NCBI RefSeq assembly: GCF_016862455.1
Contig: NZ_BOMZ01000094.1
Location: forward strand, 34,765-98,764
From: Actinoplanes utahensis
GTDB taxonomy: Bacteria; Actinomycetota; Actinomycetes; Mycobacteriales; Micromonosporaceae
Direction: 5' to 3'
Length of the DNA stretch: 64,000 nt
Shown here: positions 8,612 to 47,397 of the stretch, piece by piece
How the letters are laid out: each line of letters begins with the position of its first letter
Numbering within the stretch: the first letter of the stretch is position 1
Position numbers and translations under genes: made by a program
Notes under the pieces: model-generated
Seen by the model: only the letters and a program-made list of their open reading frames with translations
Told to the model about the DNA's origin: nothing
The model's database searches: none

Positions 8612-9751
8612 TCACGGTGTCGTGCCGCGAGTGAGCGGTCCGGCGAGAGCCATCAGCAGGAGGCCTGCCACCGCACCGAGCAGGATTCCGGTGCTCAGGT
8701 TCGTCAGTCCCGCGACGGCGCCGACGAGTGCCGGTGCGATCAGGAAACCGACCCGGCCCACCCACGTGAGGTAGGCGAGGTTGCCGGCGGTGAACTCGTC
8801 GCCGTCCGACCCGGCCGCGGCGAGAACCGTCGGGAAGAGAACCGACACACCGACACCGGCCATCGCGAACGCCGCGATCGCGGCGGCCGGGTGGTCACTG
8901 GCTGCCACACCGGCAAAGGCCGCAGCAAGCAGAGCGGCTTGGGCTCGAACGACTCGGCGCGCGCCGAAGTGCTCGATGAGCCGGTCGTTGACCAGGCGGC
9001 CCAGGGTCATCGCGCTCACGAAGGCCACGTATGCACCGGCGGCGATTCCGGCGCTGCCGCCCAGTTCGTCCTCGACGTACACGGCCGACCAGGTCGACGG
9101 CACGTCCTCGGCGAAAGCGACCAGCAACGCCACCGTTCCGAGCAGGACGAGCCGGCCCGGCCGCCGCCGTCGCGGTCGCACGTGTCCGGCCCCGGAGCGG
9201 CCGCCGATGCCACGATGACGCCAGATGGCCGGTAGCAGTGCGAGGGTCCCGGCGGCGAGCACCGCGGCCGAGGCGGTGAGCATCATGGTGATGGGTACGC
9301 CGAGGCCGGTGAACATCGCGGCGGCGGCGCTCGCGGAAACGGCGCCGATGCTCCACCAGGCGTGGAAGCCGTTGATCATCGGTCGCTCGTGGGTCTGCTG
9401 GACGGCGAGGGCCATGGTGTTCAGGGCGACGTCGATGAGGCCGTCGAGCATGCCGAAGAGCGCGAAGACGGTGATCAGAGCAAGGTACGACGCCAGCCGT
9501 GCCGGCGACCAGAGGACCGCGCAGTAGAGGAGGGTGCAGGTCGCGGCAAGGGGGCCGGCGCCCAGCCTTCTGGTGACCCGGCCGGCCAGTGGCCCGGCCA
9601 GCAAGGCGCCCACCGATGCGGCGGCGACGACCACGCCGATCTCCGGGTCGTCGAGTGCGGCCTGCCTCTTGATGGTGGGCAGATGCGGCAGCACGCTGGC
9701 GAAGAGTGCGCCGTTGGCGAAGAAGACGTACGTCGTGGCGAGTCGGCGCAC
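8612..9751 (-). CDS. MFS transporter
   Basis: A 379-residue major facilitator superfamily permease with about 12 hydrophobic helices, the usual duplicated 6+6 arrangement and an internal basic loop (about residue 180). It starts at GTG 9751, only two bases after the stop of an inositol-monophosphatase-like 3' fragment. A GGTGGCGG stretch in that fragment can serve as ribosome site, so the two were probably once co-transcribed. The family resembles the FucP/YbjJ-like sugar or drug transporters of actinobacteria. The substrate cannot be told. It is probably proton driven. Confidence 0.8.
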   Translation of the reverse strand: MRRLATTYVFFANGALFASVLPHLPTIKRQAALDDPEIGVVVAAASVGALLAGPLAGRVTRRLGAGPLAATCTLLYCAVLWSPARLASYLALITVFALFGMLDGLIDVALNTMALAVQQTHERPMINGFHAWWSIGAVSASAAAAMFTGLGVPITMMLTASAAVLAAGTLALLPAIWRHRGIGGRSGAGHVRPRRRRPGRLVLLGTVALLVAFAEDVPSTWSAVYVEDELGGSAGIAAGAYVAFVSAMTLGRLVNDRLIEHFGARRVVRAQAALLAAAFAGVAASDHPAAAIAAFAMAGVGVSVLFPTVLAAAGSDGDEFTAGNLAYLTWVGRVGFLIAPALVGAVAGLTNLSTGILLGAVAGLLLMALAGPLTRGTTP

Positions 9752-9753
9752 TG

Positions 9754-9981
9754 TCAGGCCGCCACCGGGGTGCCGATGTGTCCGCCCACCTGCTCGGCGC
9801 TGCGACCGCCGCAGATCAGCGGTACGGCCCACCGATGGGCCTGGGTGAGATCGCCGAAGGTGGTGGACGGCTGCCACGCCCCGTCGCCGTGAGGTTGCAG
9901 GACGGTGCCGCCCGCCTCACGTACCAGGGCGAGTCCTCCGGCGACGTCCCAGATGGCGGTTGTCTCGTGAAGTTCAGCGCC
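9754..9981 (-). pseudogene. 3' fragment of an inositol monophosphatase family gene
   Basis: About 75 codons read ELHETTAIWDVAGGLALVRE, then AGG and a tail ending GTPVAA before TGA. W-D-V-A-x-G-x-x-L-V-x-E-A-G-G is the C-terminal signature of the inositol monophosphatase/FBPase superfamily, in which the aspartate is the last metal ligand. The rest of the enzyme, including its metal-binding N-terminal motifs, is absent upstream. There the frame runs into an unrelated, frameshifted STAS gene. The fragment sits just before the MFS gene as an operon partner would. Confidence 0.55.
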
Positions 9982-10063
9982 ACGACGACTCGTTGTTGCG
10001 GCACGGTCCGCAGATGGACCAGGCACCACCTGACCGAGAGCCTTCCGTTGCCGGAGGGAGGAT

Positions 10064-10386
10064 TCAGGCGATGTGCCGTAGGCGGTGGCGGGGGACGCCT
10101 GCGGCGATGAGCCGGTCGGCGAGCGCGGCCGAGGGGTGGTCGAGGAAGACCGCGACGTGGTGGTCGTCGCCGAGGTGGCAGGCGGCGGCGATGGTGCCGA
10201 GGTTGATCGGGTCGAGTGCTTCCACATCAGCGAGATCCAGCACCAGCCGTAGGGGGCGGGTGTGGCGGATCGCTTGAACCAGAATGCGGCGAACTCCGAC
10301 CGCATCAGCCGCATCGAGGACGCCGTACGGGTGAACGACGAACGTGCAACGGGACTGGTGTCGACGTCGACCAAGGCGGCCGTCAT
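10064..10386 (-). pseudogene. STAS-domain anti-sigma-factor antagonist, single frameshift
   Basis: A good ribosome site (GGAAGG, 7-base spacing) precedes ATG 10386, which opens MTAALVDVDTSPVA. The sequence then changes frame near 10346 and continues as TFVVHPYGVLDAADAVGVRR, LRLVLDLADVEALDPINLGT and a helix ending RHRLRHIA at the stop at 10064. Together these make a normal ~107-residue STAS protein like SpoIIAA/RsbV. One missing base explains it: either a real null mutation or a sequencing error. The usual phosphorylatable serine of the D-S-S/T motif is replaced by the D-P-I-N segment, so it may be a degenerate antagonist anyway. Confidence 0.6.
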
Positions 10387-10478
10387 CTTGTTACCTTCCG
10401 TTATCCAGCGTTCTCCAGGTCGTCAAGATCAAGGCTTTCGTTGGGCGAGGTCGAGGCAACCTGGGGAAGTCCACCTGG

Positions 10479-10655
10479 TCACAGCAGGGTCACGGCCACT
10501 GTTCCCAGCATGCCGGTCCCGATCGCCAGGCACGCCAGCAAGCCCGCCAGAGACAGCCGGTGGTTGAGCACACGGTTACGCGCGATGGACTGGTTCATAA
10601 CGGTCCATGCCGTCCCGCCGAGCAGTGTCATAGCGACTATCACGAGCATGATCAT
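10479..10655 (-). CDS. Small hydrophobic protein (58 aa)
   Basis: A 58-residue frame beginning MIMLVIVAMTLLGGTAW and ending GMLGTVAVTLL. It has two hydrophobic helices around a basic, polar turn (NQSIARNRVLNHR), consistent with a small two-helix membrane protein. No family is recognised. It lies between the STAS gene and the end of the NRPS operon on the same strand, and could be a separate transcription unit. Confidence 0.45.
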   Translation of the reverse strand: MIMLVIVAMTLLGGTAWTVMNQSIARNRVLNHRLSLAGLLACLAIGTGMLGTVAVTLL

Positions 10656-10830
10656 GCCGAAGGCCGTCCTCTCGACGTTGTCACATCGAGTGTTCGCCGA
10701 TACACGCTCTTGAATGCGTGAGGACGGTTGAACAGTGCACGAATTACCGGTTATCCGACGTGGCGACGGCCGGAGAGGTGAGCTTGGTGACGTCCGTCGT
10801 CAGGGGCAACGAACCATGCCGCGACCGCGG

Positions 10831-10862
10831 GGCCGGGCCCGCCACACGGGGCGGGCCCGGCC
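10831..10862 (-). terminator. Hairpin terminator of the NRPS operon
   Basis: A perfect 13-bp GC stem (10831-10843 with 10850-10862) and a 6-base loop lie five bases beyond the mbtH stop codon, where the 33-kb operon should end. There is no clear U tract, as is common in actinobacteria. Confidence 0.7.
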
Positions 10863-10867
10863 ACAGG

Positions 10868-11074
10868 TCAGGCCGGGGCCGCCCCGTCCATCTGCTCACG
10901 CAGGCTCCGCGGTCGCATGTCGGTCCACACCTCGTCGACGTAGGCGGAGCACTCGTCCCGGCTGCCCTCTTTACCGGTTCGGTGCCAACCCGCCGGGACC
11001 TCCTGTCCCAGCAGCCACAACGAATACTGATCCTCGTCGTTGCGGAGTACCTCGTAGCGGGCGTCCTCGTCCAT
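10868..11074 (-). CDS. MbtH-like protein
   Basis: A 68-residue MbtH-family protein. These small proteins bind NRPS adenylation domains and are needed for their folding or activity. The signature is present: NDEDQYSLWLLGQEVPAGW, then G-S-R-D-E-C and V-D-E-V-W-T-D-M-R-P, with the three conserved tryptophans. The second of two nearby ATGs (11074) is chosen because AAGGAG then sits six bases upstream. It is the last gene of the operon, 47 bases after the MFS exporter, and should serve the eight adenylation domains of the two upstream NRPSs. Confidence 0.95.
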   Translation of the reverse strand: MDEDARYEVLRNDEDQYSLWLLGQEVPAGWHRTGKEGSRDECSAYVDEVWTDMRPRSLREQMDGAAPA

Positions 11075-11121
11075 CGTCATCTCCTTGTCGTATGGGCTTG
11101 CCTGATGGTGGGTGTTGCCGG

Positions 11122-12341
11122 TCAGTCGGGAATCGGCGCCGGTTGCCCGGCCGCCAGACGCCGCAGGACGGGGCTGGCGGTGACGAAAACCGTCACCACT
11201 GCCATGCCTGCGGCGCAGGCCAAGACGGCGGCCGCGCCGGGGGCCAGGGCGGCGAGCGCGCCGCCGAGTACCGGCCCGATCGCCCCGGCACCACCGGTGA
11301 GCAGCCCGAGCGCGCCGCTCAGCCGGCCCCGCAGCTCGTCCGGGGTGAGCAGCATCTGCTGCGTCACGATCGTGGTGTTGGCGGTCGGCGCGAGCAGTGC
11401 CATGAGGGCGAACAGAGCACCGATCAGGTATCCGCTCGTGACCAGCGCGGTCAGCGGGACGAGCACGGACACCGCCCAGAAGGCGGCGGCGACGGACAGG
11501 TACGGCCCGAGCCGCCGGTGCAGGTACGGGGCGAGGAGGGCGCCGGCCACCCCGCCGGCGCCCAGCATCGCCGCCATCAGCCCGATCTCACCCGGGGCTG
11601 CGCCACGGCGCTGCGCCAGGACGATCACCACCAGGTAGAAGGCGCTGAAGAACAGGTTCAGGATCACGGCGTACACGGTGGTGGACCGGATGACGGGATG
11701 CCGCCACATCCAGCGCAGTCCGGCCACCATCTCCGGGCCCAGCCGGCCCACCGGCTCGCGTGGCCGTACCCGCGGCGGCACCCGCAGAAAGGCCAGCGTG
11801 ACGAACGCGACCACGTGGGCCAGCACGTCCACGGCGAACGGCAGGAACCGGGCGACGGCGAACAGCAGGCCACCGGCCGCCGTGCCCGCCACCTGACCCA
11901 ATGAGGTCCGCGCGGCGTTGGCGGCTACGGCCGTGCCCAACTGCCCCTCCGGAACCAGGACCGCGAGCGTGGCGTCCTCAGCCGGCTCGAACAGCGCCGT
12001 GCAGACGCCGAGCACCGCTGCGACGGCCACCATGTGGGGTACCGTCGCCGCCCCCGCCAGCACCGCGGCGACCAGACTGGCGAGGGCGATCACCTGCGCC
12101 GCCTCGCAGACGAGCATCAGGCGTTTGCGGTTGCAGCGATCCGCGACCGCACCGGCCGGCAAGCCCACCACCAGCTGGGCGGCGGCGATGACACCGAGCA
12201 CCAGGCCGGAGGCCGCAGTGGATCCGCTGACCGCGAGGACCAGCAGAGGGAAGGCGATCGCGGTGGCGTTGTGCCCGAACTCGGCACCGGCCTGGCTGAG
12301 CCAGAGCAGCCGGTAGTCCCTGTTACGGGAGAGTGGAACCG

Positions 12342-12345
<4 letters not shown>
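11122..12345 (-). CDS. MFS exporter of the NRPS operon
   Basis: A 407-residue major facilitator permease of the MFS_3/EntS-like type common in peptide and siderophore clusters. It has 12 hydrophobic helices, the loop-2/3 motif G-A-V-A-D-R-C-N-R-K-R after helix 2, and a short central loop of basic residues. It starts at a GTG that overlaps the stop codon of the upstream NRPS (GTGA), so it is translationally coupled and almost certainly belongs to the pathway. The likely role is export of the finished peptide and self-protection. Confidence 0.88.
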
Positions 12346-32354
<20,009 letters not shown>

Positions 32355-32365
32355 CCGAGGCTCCT

Positions 32366-42562
<10,197 letters not shown>

Positions 42563-42653
42563 TCCGATCAACCTTTCGGACACAGCAAGTGATAAATCCG
42601 GTGCGTGCATCCCCGTGCGACCGGCCAACGAATTACCGAATGGCGTTCTCGGC

Positions 42654-44003
42654 TCAGATCAAAGCCGCGACACAACGGCGTCCGATTCGCCCTCCGACTT
42701 GAACAGCGTTCACCGGGCCGGTGCGGTTCTCTCGCACAAAGCGTCCGCCTACGGTCCATCGGTCGGATGACTCGTCGTGCAGATAGAAGGTCAGGTCGGC
42801 GCCGAGCGCGAGGGGCTCGGTGGCCTCACCGTCGACGCTGAAGCGCAGGCCGGACGGGCCACCCGGGACCACCTCGTAGGTGAGATCCCCGTTGCGGTAG
42901 GTGCCGACGCAGTCCGCCGTGGTCACCGGCCGGGTGTCGTCCAGCGGCAGCCCGTCGTCCAGCGGGATGCCCCGGCTCTGCAACTCGGTGGCCAGGTCCT
43001 GCCACATCCCGGACCCGGCGCCGACGTTGGTGGTCAGCGCGACCACCCGGCCACCGGCCGGGTCGATCCGGAGATGACAGTCGGTGCCGTCGGCATTGCC
43101 GTCGTGGCCGAACCAGTCGTACGGCGCCTCGCCGAAAGCGGCCAGCCCGAGACCCCAGCCACGGGCCAGACCGAACGGCAGCGCGCCGGGCACCACGTCC
43201 CGCATCCGCGCCGCGTATGCGGCGGGCAGCACCTCCGGCACCCCGCCGTCGACATGCAACCGGCCGAAGGCCACGAGATCGGTGGCGCTCAGCGCGAGCG
43301 CCCCGGCGGCGGCCTCGGCCGGGACGAGGCACTGCCGGACCGGACGCGTGCGGCCCGTCCGCGTGTGGCGGGAATGGCCGGTCGCCACCGGCCGGCCGGA
43401 GTGCGGAAAGGCCGGGGCGCCGACCAGATCCGTGGCCACACCCAAGGGCCGGAGCAGCATGGAGTCGATGGCATCGGCCCAGCTCATCCCGGTGACGCTG
43501 CTGACCACTTCGCCGAGCAGCACGTAACCCACGTTGGAGTAGGAGAAGCCGGCACCCGGGGGCAGCACCATGAGCTCGGGGCGGACGGCATGGCGCAGGT
43601 AGCGCTGCACGGAGAGCCCGGCCACCTGTTCCGGAGCCGGACCGCACGGCAAGCCGCCGGTGTGACTGAGCAGTTGCCGGATGGTGCTGTCGGCGGCGGT
43701 GGCCAGTCCCGGGACGTACGAGCCCGTGGGCTCGTCCAGTTCCAGGTCGCCGTCGGCGGCCAGCGCCAGTACGACGGTGGCCGTGACCGCTTTCGTGATC
43801 GACCCGACCGGAAAGGCGGTGTCCGCCGTGACCGGCCCGCCGGTACCGCTTTCCCGCTCGCCGAACGCCGCCGCCACCGTGCGCCCGTCGTGATGGACCG
43901 CGACCTGGGCTCCGGGCACCCCGTGCCGCCGGGCGCAGCGAGCCAGGAGGTCGGTGAGCGACCGCTGATCCAGGGCCGCGGGGACGGCCGTTGTCGCGCT
44001 CAT
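42654..44003 (-). CDS. PBP-type (SurE-like) stand-alone thioesterase / peptide macrocyclase
   Basis: A 449-residue serine hydrolase of the beta-lactamase/penicillin-binding-protein fold. The motifs of the class are S68-I-T-K71 (nucleophile and base), Y155-S-N157 and H300-D-G. A C-terminal lipocalin-like domain (about 360-449) follows. This architecture and size match the SurE family, which takes a peptide from the last carrier of TE-less NRPSs and closes it head to tail, preferring a D residue at the C-terminus. It is the first gene of the operon, upstream of NRPSs that lack a TE and end in an epimerase, which strongly supports this role over a cell-wall DD-peptidase or esterase. There is no signal peptide, so it acts in the cytosol. 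Confidence 0.88.
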   Translation of the reverse strand: MSATTAVPAALDQRSLTDLLARCARRHGVPGAQVAVHHDGRTVAAAFGERESGTGGPVTADTAFPVGSITKAVTATVVLALAADGDLELDEPTGSYVPGLATAADSTIRQLLSHTGGLPCGPAPEQVAGLSVQRYLRHAVRPELMVLPPGAGFSYSNVGYVLLGEVVSSVTGMSWADAIDSMLLRPLGVATDLVGAPAFPHSGRPVATGHSRHTRTGRTRPVRQCLVPAEAAAGALALSATDLVAFGRLHVDGGVPEVLPAAYAARMRDVVPGALPFGLARGWGLGLAAFGEAPYDWFGHDGNADGTDCHLRIDPAGGRVVALTTNVGAGSGMWQDLATELQSRGIPLDDGLPLDDTRPVTTADCVGTYRNGDLTYEVVPGGPSGLRFSVDGEATEPLALGADLTFYLHDESSDRWTVGGRFVRENRTGPVNAVQVGGRIGRRCVAALI

Positions 44004-44767
44004 ACCATTCCACCCCCGAAAACCGCAACAGTCACCGGAGTTTTCGGAAAATACCGGGCAGTTTTACCTGAGAACACGCAACTTCCTTTCCTCGACAACA
44101 GATGACACCGGGCGGCGAGCATTTCCGGCAGCAACGCCTACGGCCCCCGATTAATGACGGCCTTCCCCGTCGGCCGCGGCGGAGACGTGCCCGCCATCAG
44201 CCGGAAAATCACGTGGAGAAAGCGGCAAATAATTGACAGTGCCGAGTCGCACACCTTGTCCGTTCCCGCGAGCCGCGGAGAGGCCACGCACGGGGGACGG
44301 CGCAGCGCGGCGGCCGGCCACGGGATCACCGCCGGAGGCTTCGTCCGCCGGCGGCGCACCGGCACGGCAGTCCACCGGCCACCGCGGTCTCGATCCGCCG
44401 GCGTCCTCGGCGTTCGTCCGACGGTTCCTGGTCGGCGACGGCGTCGGCAGCCCGGCGACGAGATCCGGAGGCTGCTTGCTGTCCACGAATAAGGCCACAC
44501 CGGCACCGCAGCTCAGAACGGATCTTCTGCTGGAGTGCCAGTGCCCGGTCATGTGGCCGTGAAGGGCCGATTCTCCAAGCGCCGCAGCTGCCGCTTCCCT
44601 GCGGTGGTCAGCGTCGTCATCGACCTTGCCCGGCAGCTCGAACTCCACCCCGGCATGGCGCGAGCGATGTCTGACTGCCTGGATCGGTCAAGCGAGTCTG
44701 TTCCGCCGGCCGTCACCCGAGAACGAGAGGTGTCCGGCACACGCGCCGGTCGAGGCCCGGGCGAGCG
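44004..44767 (-). other. Long leader/intergenic region upstream of the NRPS operon
   Basis: About 760 bases with no convincing gene. Two AT-richer patches (about 44030-44110 and 44190-44245) contrast with the very GC-rich surroundings. They are the likely place for the promoter and regulator binding sites of the 33-kb operon. A weak minus-strand frame (44151-44648) lacks protein-like character. No hairpin or riboswitch pattern was recognised. Confidence 0.4.
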
Positions 44768-45538
44768 TCACCCGGCGGCGCGCAAGGCGATGCCAATGCC
44801 GATGCAATGGGCGATGAACGCGGCGACGGTGAAGGCGTGGAAGACCTCGTGGAACCCGAACCAGCGAGGGCTCGGGTCGGGCCGTTTGAGGCCGTACACG
44901 ACAGCACCGAGGGTGTAGAGCACTCCACCGAGAAACAGGAACGCGACGACCGGAGCGCCGCCGGAGCGCCAGAATCCGGGTATGTAGATCACGGCGACCC
45001 AGCCCAGGGCTATGTACACCGGCACGTACAGCCAGCGCGGGGCGCCGACCCACAGGACCCGGAAGGCGACGCCGGCCAGCGACCCGCACCACACGATCCA
45101 CAACAACGTCCGGGCCTGTCCGGGCGGCAGCACGAGCACACAGAACGGCGTGTAGGTGCCGGCGATGATCAAGAAGATGTTCGCGTGGTCGAGGCGCCGC
45201 AACACGTTCTCCACGCGCCCGGTCCAGTGGCCGCGGTGATACAGCGCGCTGACACCGAACAGCAGCGCCGCCGACAGCGTGAACAGCGCCAAGGCCACCC
45301 GGGATCTGTCGTCCGGGGACAACACGGTCAAGAGAGCGCCGACAGTGACCGCGACCGGGAAGGTCCCGGCATGCAGCCACCCGCGGAGCCGGGGTTTGAC
45401 CAAAGCACTGAGGTGGTCCAGACCCTGCTCGACTCGATCTTCCAGGCGATCCGGACTGGTATCGACGTCGGCTGCCGGACGGTCGCCGGCTCGCGCTCGC
45501 CGAGCATGGTCCCTACTCACGTCACCGGCGTTACCCAT
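44768..45538 (-). CDS. PAQR-family membrane protein (hemolysin III / TrhA-like)
   Basis: A 256-residue protein with a polar N-terminus (~50 residues) and seven hydrophobic helices. The PAQR/HlyIII signature residues are present: S-A-L-Y-H-R in the second helix region, L-D-H-A-N-I-F, and H-E-V-F-H-A-F near the last helices, whose His, Asp and Ser side chains form a zinc site. Bacterial members influence membrane energetics and fluidity homeostasis. The haemolysin name is historical. The N-terminal start is uncertain, since a GTG further in would remove much of the polar leader. It is not obviously linked to the NRPS operon. Confidence 0.88.
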   Translation of the reverse strand: MGNAGDVSRDHARRARAGDRPAADVDTSPDRLEDRVEQGLDHLSALVKPRLRGWLHAGTFPVAVTVGALLTVLSPDDRSRVALALFTLSAALLFGVSALYHRGHWTGRVENVLRRLDHANIFLIIAGTYTPFCVLVLPPGQARTLLWIVWCGSLAGVAFRVLWVGAPRWLYVPVYIALGWVAVIYIPGFWRSGGAPVVAFLFLGGVLYTLGAVVYGLKRPDPSPRWFGFHEVFHAFTVAAFIAHCIGIGIALRAAG

Positions 45539-45896
45539 CCGTACGGCATTGATAACCCGTGGGAGCAGGAGCGTGAGCCCGATGCGCGAGTCCCGGCCGA
45601 GGCCCTCTCCATCCTCGCCGATGGTCGCATCGCGGCGGTGATCTGTTCGGTCGCGTCGCGCATCACCGACGAGACCGCGGAGTGATTGGCTGATGTCGTG
45701 GTTGTTGTGGCGTCCGAGCGTGAGCGGCGGGCTGTCGCCAGCTGTTGCCGGACGGATCAGCGGATGATCGTTGTCGTTGACCCACCGGCCTGATCCGCCG
45801 AGCTGACAGCGACCGCGAATGGAAGGCGTCTGACCCGCAGATGGTGTAAGCAGGTCAAGGAAGAACCTGCCGACACCATGGAGAGGGCCACCGGCG
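45539..45896 (+). other. Intergenic region upstream of the PilZ gene
   Basis: A 358-base divergent region between the PAQR gene (minus) and the PilZ gene (plus). A short plus-strand frame ending at 45685 (RVPAEALSILADGRIAAVIC and neighbours) has some coding look but no recognised family, and its 5' part overlaps the PAQR gene. The rest is presumably promoter DNA. Confidence 0.35.
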
Positions 45897-46586
45897 ATGA
45901 CCCAGCCAAGGGCAGGACGTTACGAAGACCTCGACGTGGTTCAGGAACAGCCGCTCCCCTGGCGCGTACCGAGCGTGTACGTGTCGATCAACGGCGGTGC
46001 GGCCCGGAGGTGCAAAGTGACCCGGCATCCCGGGGATCTACTCGGCCTGGACCTTCCCGGCGTCCGTGTCGCACCGGGCAGTATCGCCGAGATCCAGTGG
46101 ACCCAGAACGGCCGGGGCGCGTACATCGCCGGCACCATCGTCGACACCCCGATGGGAGCGGTCCGTGGTCTGTACCTACGCGTCGACGAGTCCGTCACCA
46201 ATATCCAGCGCCGCCTTGGAGTCCGCGTCGAGGTGCAGATCCCGGTGGTGATCACGCTACCCTCCGGACGGATGGTCCCCGCCCATACCGAGGACCTCTC
46301 CGTCGGCGGCGCCCATGTGAGCGTGGATCTGTCCCAGATCGACGGGCCGGCCATTCGTCAACTCGCCGAGGAACTCGTCGTCGGTGAACACGTTGTTGCC
46401 GAGTGCGGGTTCCCCGATGGGCTCGCCCGGTTCTCCGCCCTGGTAGCTGACGTCGGCCACGAGCCTGGCGACGCCCGTCTGCGGTTCGTCGACATCGACA
46501 CTGGCACGGAAGAGCGGCTGACCTCGTTCCTGGCAGGCGCTCAGCGCAAGGCCGCGGCCCGGAAACGCAAACCCGGGGCTGGCTAG
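45897..46586 (+). CDS. PilZ-domain c-di-GMP receptor
   Basis: A 229-residue protein with the YcgR-like two-part layout: an N-terminal beta-rich domain (about 15-100) and a C-terminal PilZ domain (about 104-215). The c-di-GMP binding signature is complete: the RxxxR motif at R106-R110 and DxSxxG at D133-G138 (DLSVGG). It should bind c-di-GMP and change the behaviour of a partner, perhaps for the cell envelope or motility. A GAGAGG ribosome site lies nine bases before the ATG. It is a natural reader for the signal made by cyclases such as the one at 6950, though the two are 37 kb apart. Confidence 0.88.
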   Translation: MTQPRAGRYEDLDVVQEQPLPWRVPSVYVSINGGAARRCKVTRHPGDLLGLDLPGVRVAPGSIAEIQWTQNGRGAYIAGTIVDTPMGAVRGLYLRVDESVTNIQRRLGVRVEVQIPVVITLPSGRMVPAHTEDLSVGGAHVSVDLSQIDGPAIRQLAEELVVGEHVVAECGFPDGLARFSALVADVGHEPGDARLRFVDIDTGTEERLTSFLAGAQRKAAARKRKPGAG

Positions 46587-46667
46587 AGAGGCTGGACGCC
46601 GCGCGGCCGGAAGGGTGCTTCGCCTGATCCGGCCGGGGCACGGCACCTGGATCCCGCCCCCTCAATC

Positions 46668-47174
46668 ATGGCCCGTACCGGAGAACTGGCGCCGGAATTC
46701 TCCTCCATCGAGGAATGGCTCGGCGAACAGACCAACACCCTCCACTACTACGAAGCCCTCCGCGCTGTGCAGGGCGGAAGCTTCCAGCCTGAACGCGATA
46801 CCCGTCCCTGGCTCAAGTTCGCCTTCGCCGCGCACCACCGTCAGGCACAACGCGTGCAACGACGGTACGAATGGACCGTACGCCTATGGAATGATCTTGC
46901 CCGGCTGACCGAAGAACGAGGGCTGGCCGAGCGCACCGTGTCCGCCCTCTACGCGGCCGCGGTCGGCGAACTCAGGCGCACCACCTACCAGCAAGACGAA
47001 AGTCTCAGCCGCGACCAGGCCATTCGCGACATCCAGACACTGACACGCACGGGGCTGCTGACAGCACAGGGCCATGCGACCGGCCGCGTCTACATACTGG
47101 CCGGGATCGCCTCCGAGATCGCCGAGGCCGCGGCTGCGGCGGTACGCGGACCTGGACGCAACCCCTACTCATAA
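46668..47174 (+). pseudogene. C-terminal remnant of a Fic-family protein
   Basis: 168 residues that correspond to the part of actinobacterial Fic proteins after the catalytic core. It starts APEFSSIEEWLGEQTN (the region just after the Fic loop), continues YYEALRAVQGG, and ends in a winged-helix-like domain (RDIQTLTRTGLLTAQG). The AMP-transfer motif HPFxxGNGR and everything before it are missing, and nothing upstream restores it. It is therefore a 5'-truncated gene. The remaining domain might still fold, but enzymatic activity is excluded. Confidence 0.6.
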
Positions 47175-47397
47175 GCCGAGACCCGCAGCCGCCGAGATCA
47201 CGGTGGACGACGTCACAACAGCAACGGCCGCCCACAACCATGCCCAAGCCACGTCGGCAAGGAGCAAAAGCGGGACGATCGTCGTAACCATCACCGTTGC
47301 CGGGCCCCGGGACTACCGCAGACAACCACGGCCGACTTCCATCACGCGGTCAGGACCCGGATCCTGGAAGCACGCGGAAAGCCCGACGCCGGAGCCT

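Noticed and set aside
6842..9235. Plus-strand open frame of 797 codons.
   Set aside because: It spans the antisense of the GGDEF and MFS genes, whose motifs are clear, and has no protein-like composition.
42654..44003. Annotation as a resistance beta-lactamase or DD-carboxypeptidase.
   Set aside because: No signal peptide, a C-terminal lipocalin-like domain, and a position before TE-less NRPSs fit a PBP-type cyclase better.
44151..44648. Minus-strand frame of 165 codons upstream of the cyclase gene.
   Set aside because: Composition rich in Arg, Pro and Gly without any motif, and no clear ribosome site. Treated as leader DNA.
45507..45685. Short plus-strand frame ending before the PilZ gene.
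   Set aside because: It has some coding character, but its start overlaps the PAQR gene and no family is recognised. Too weak to call.
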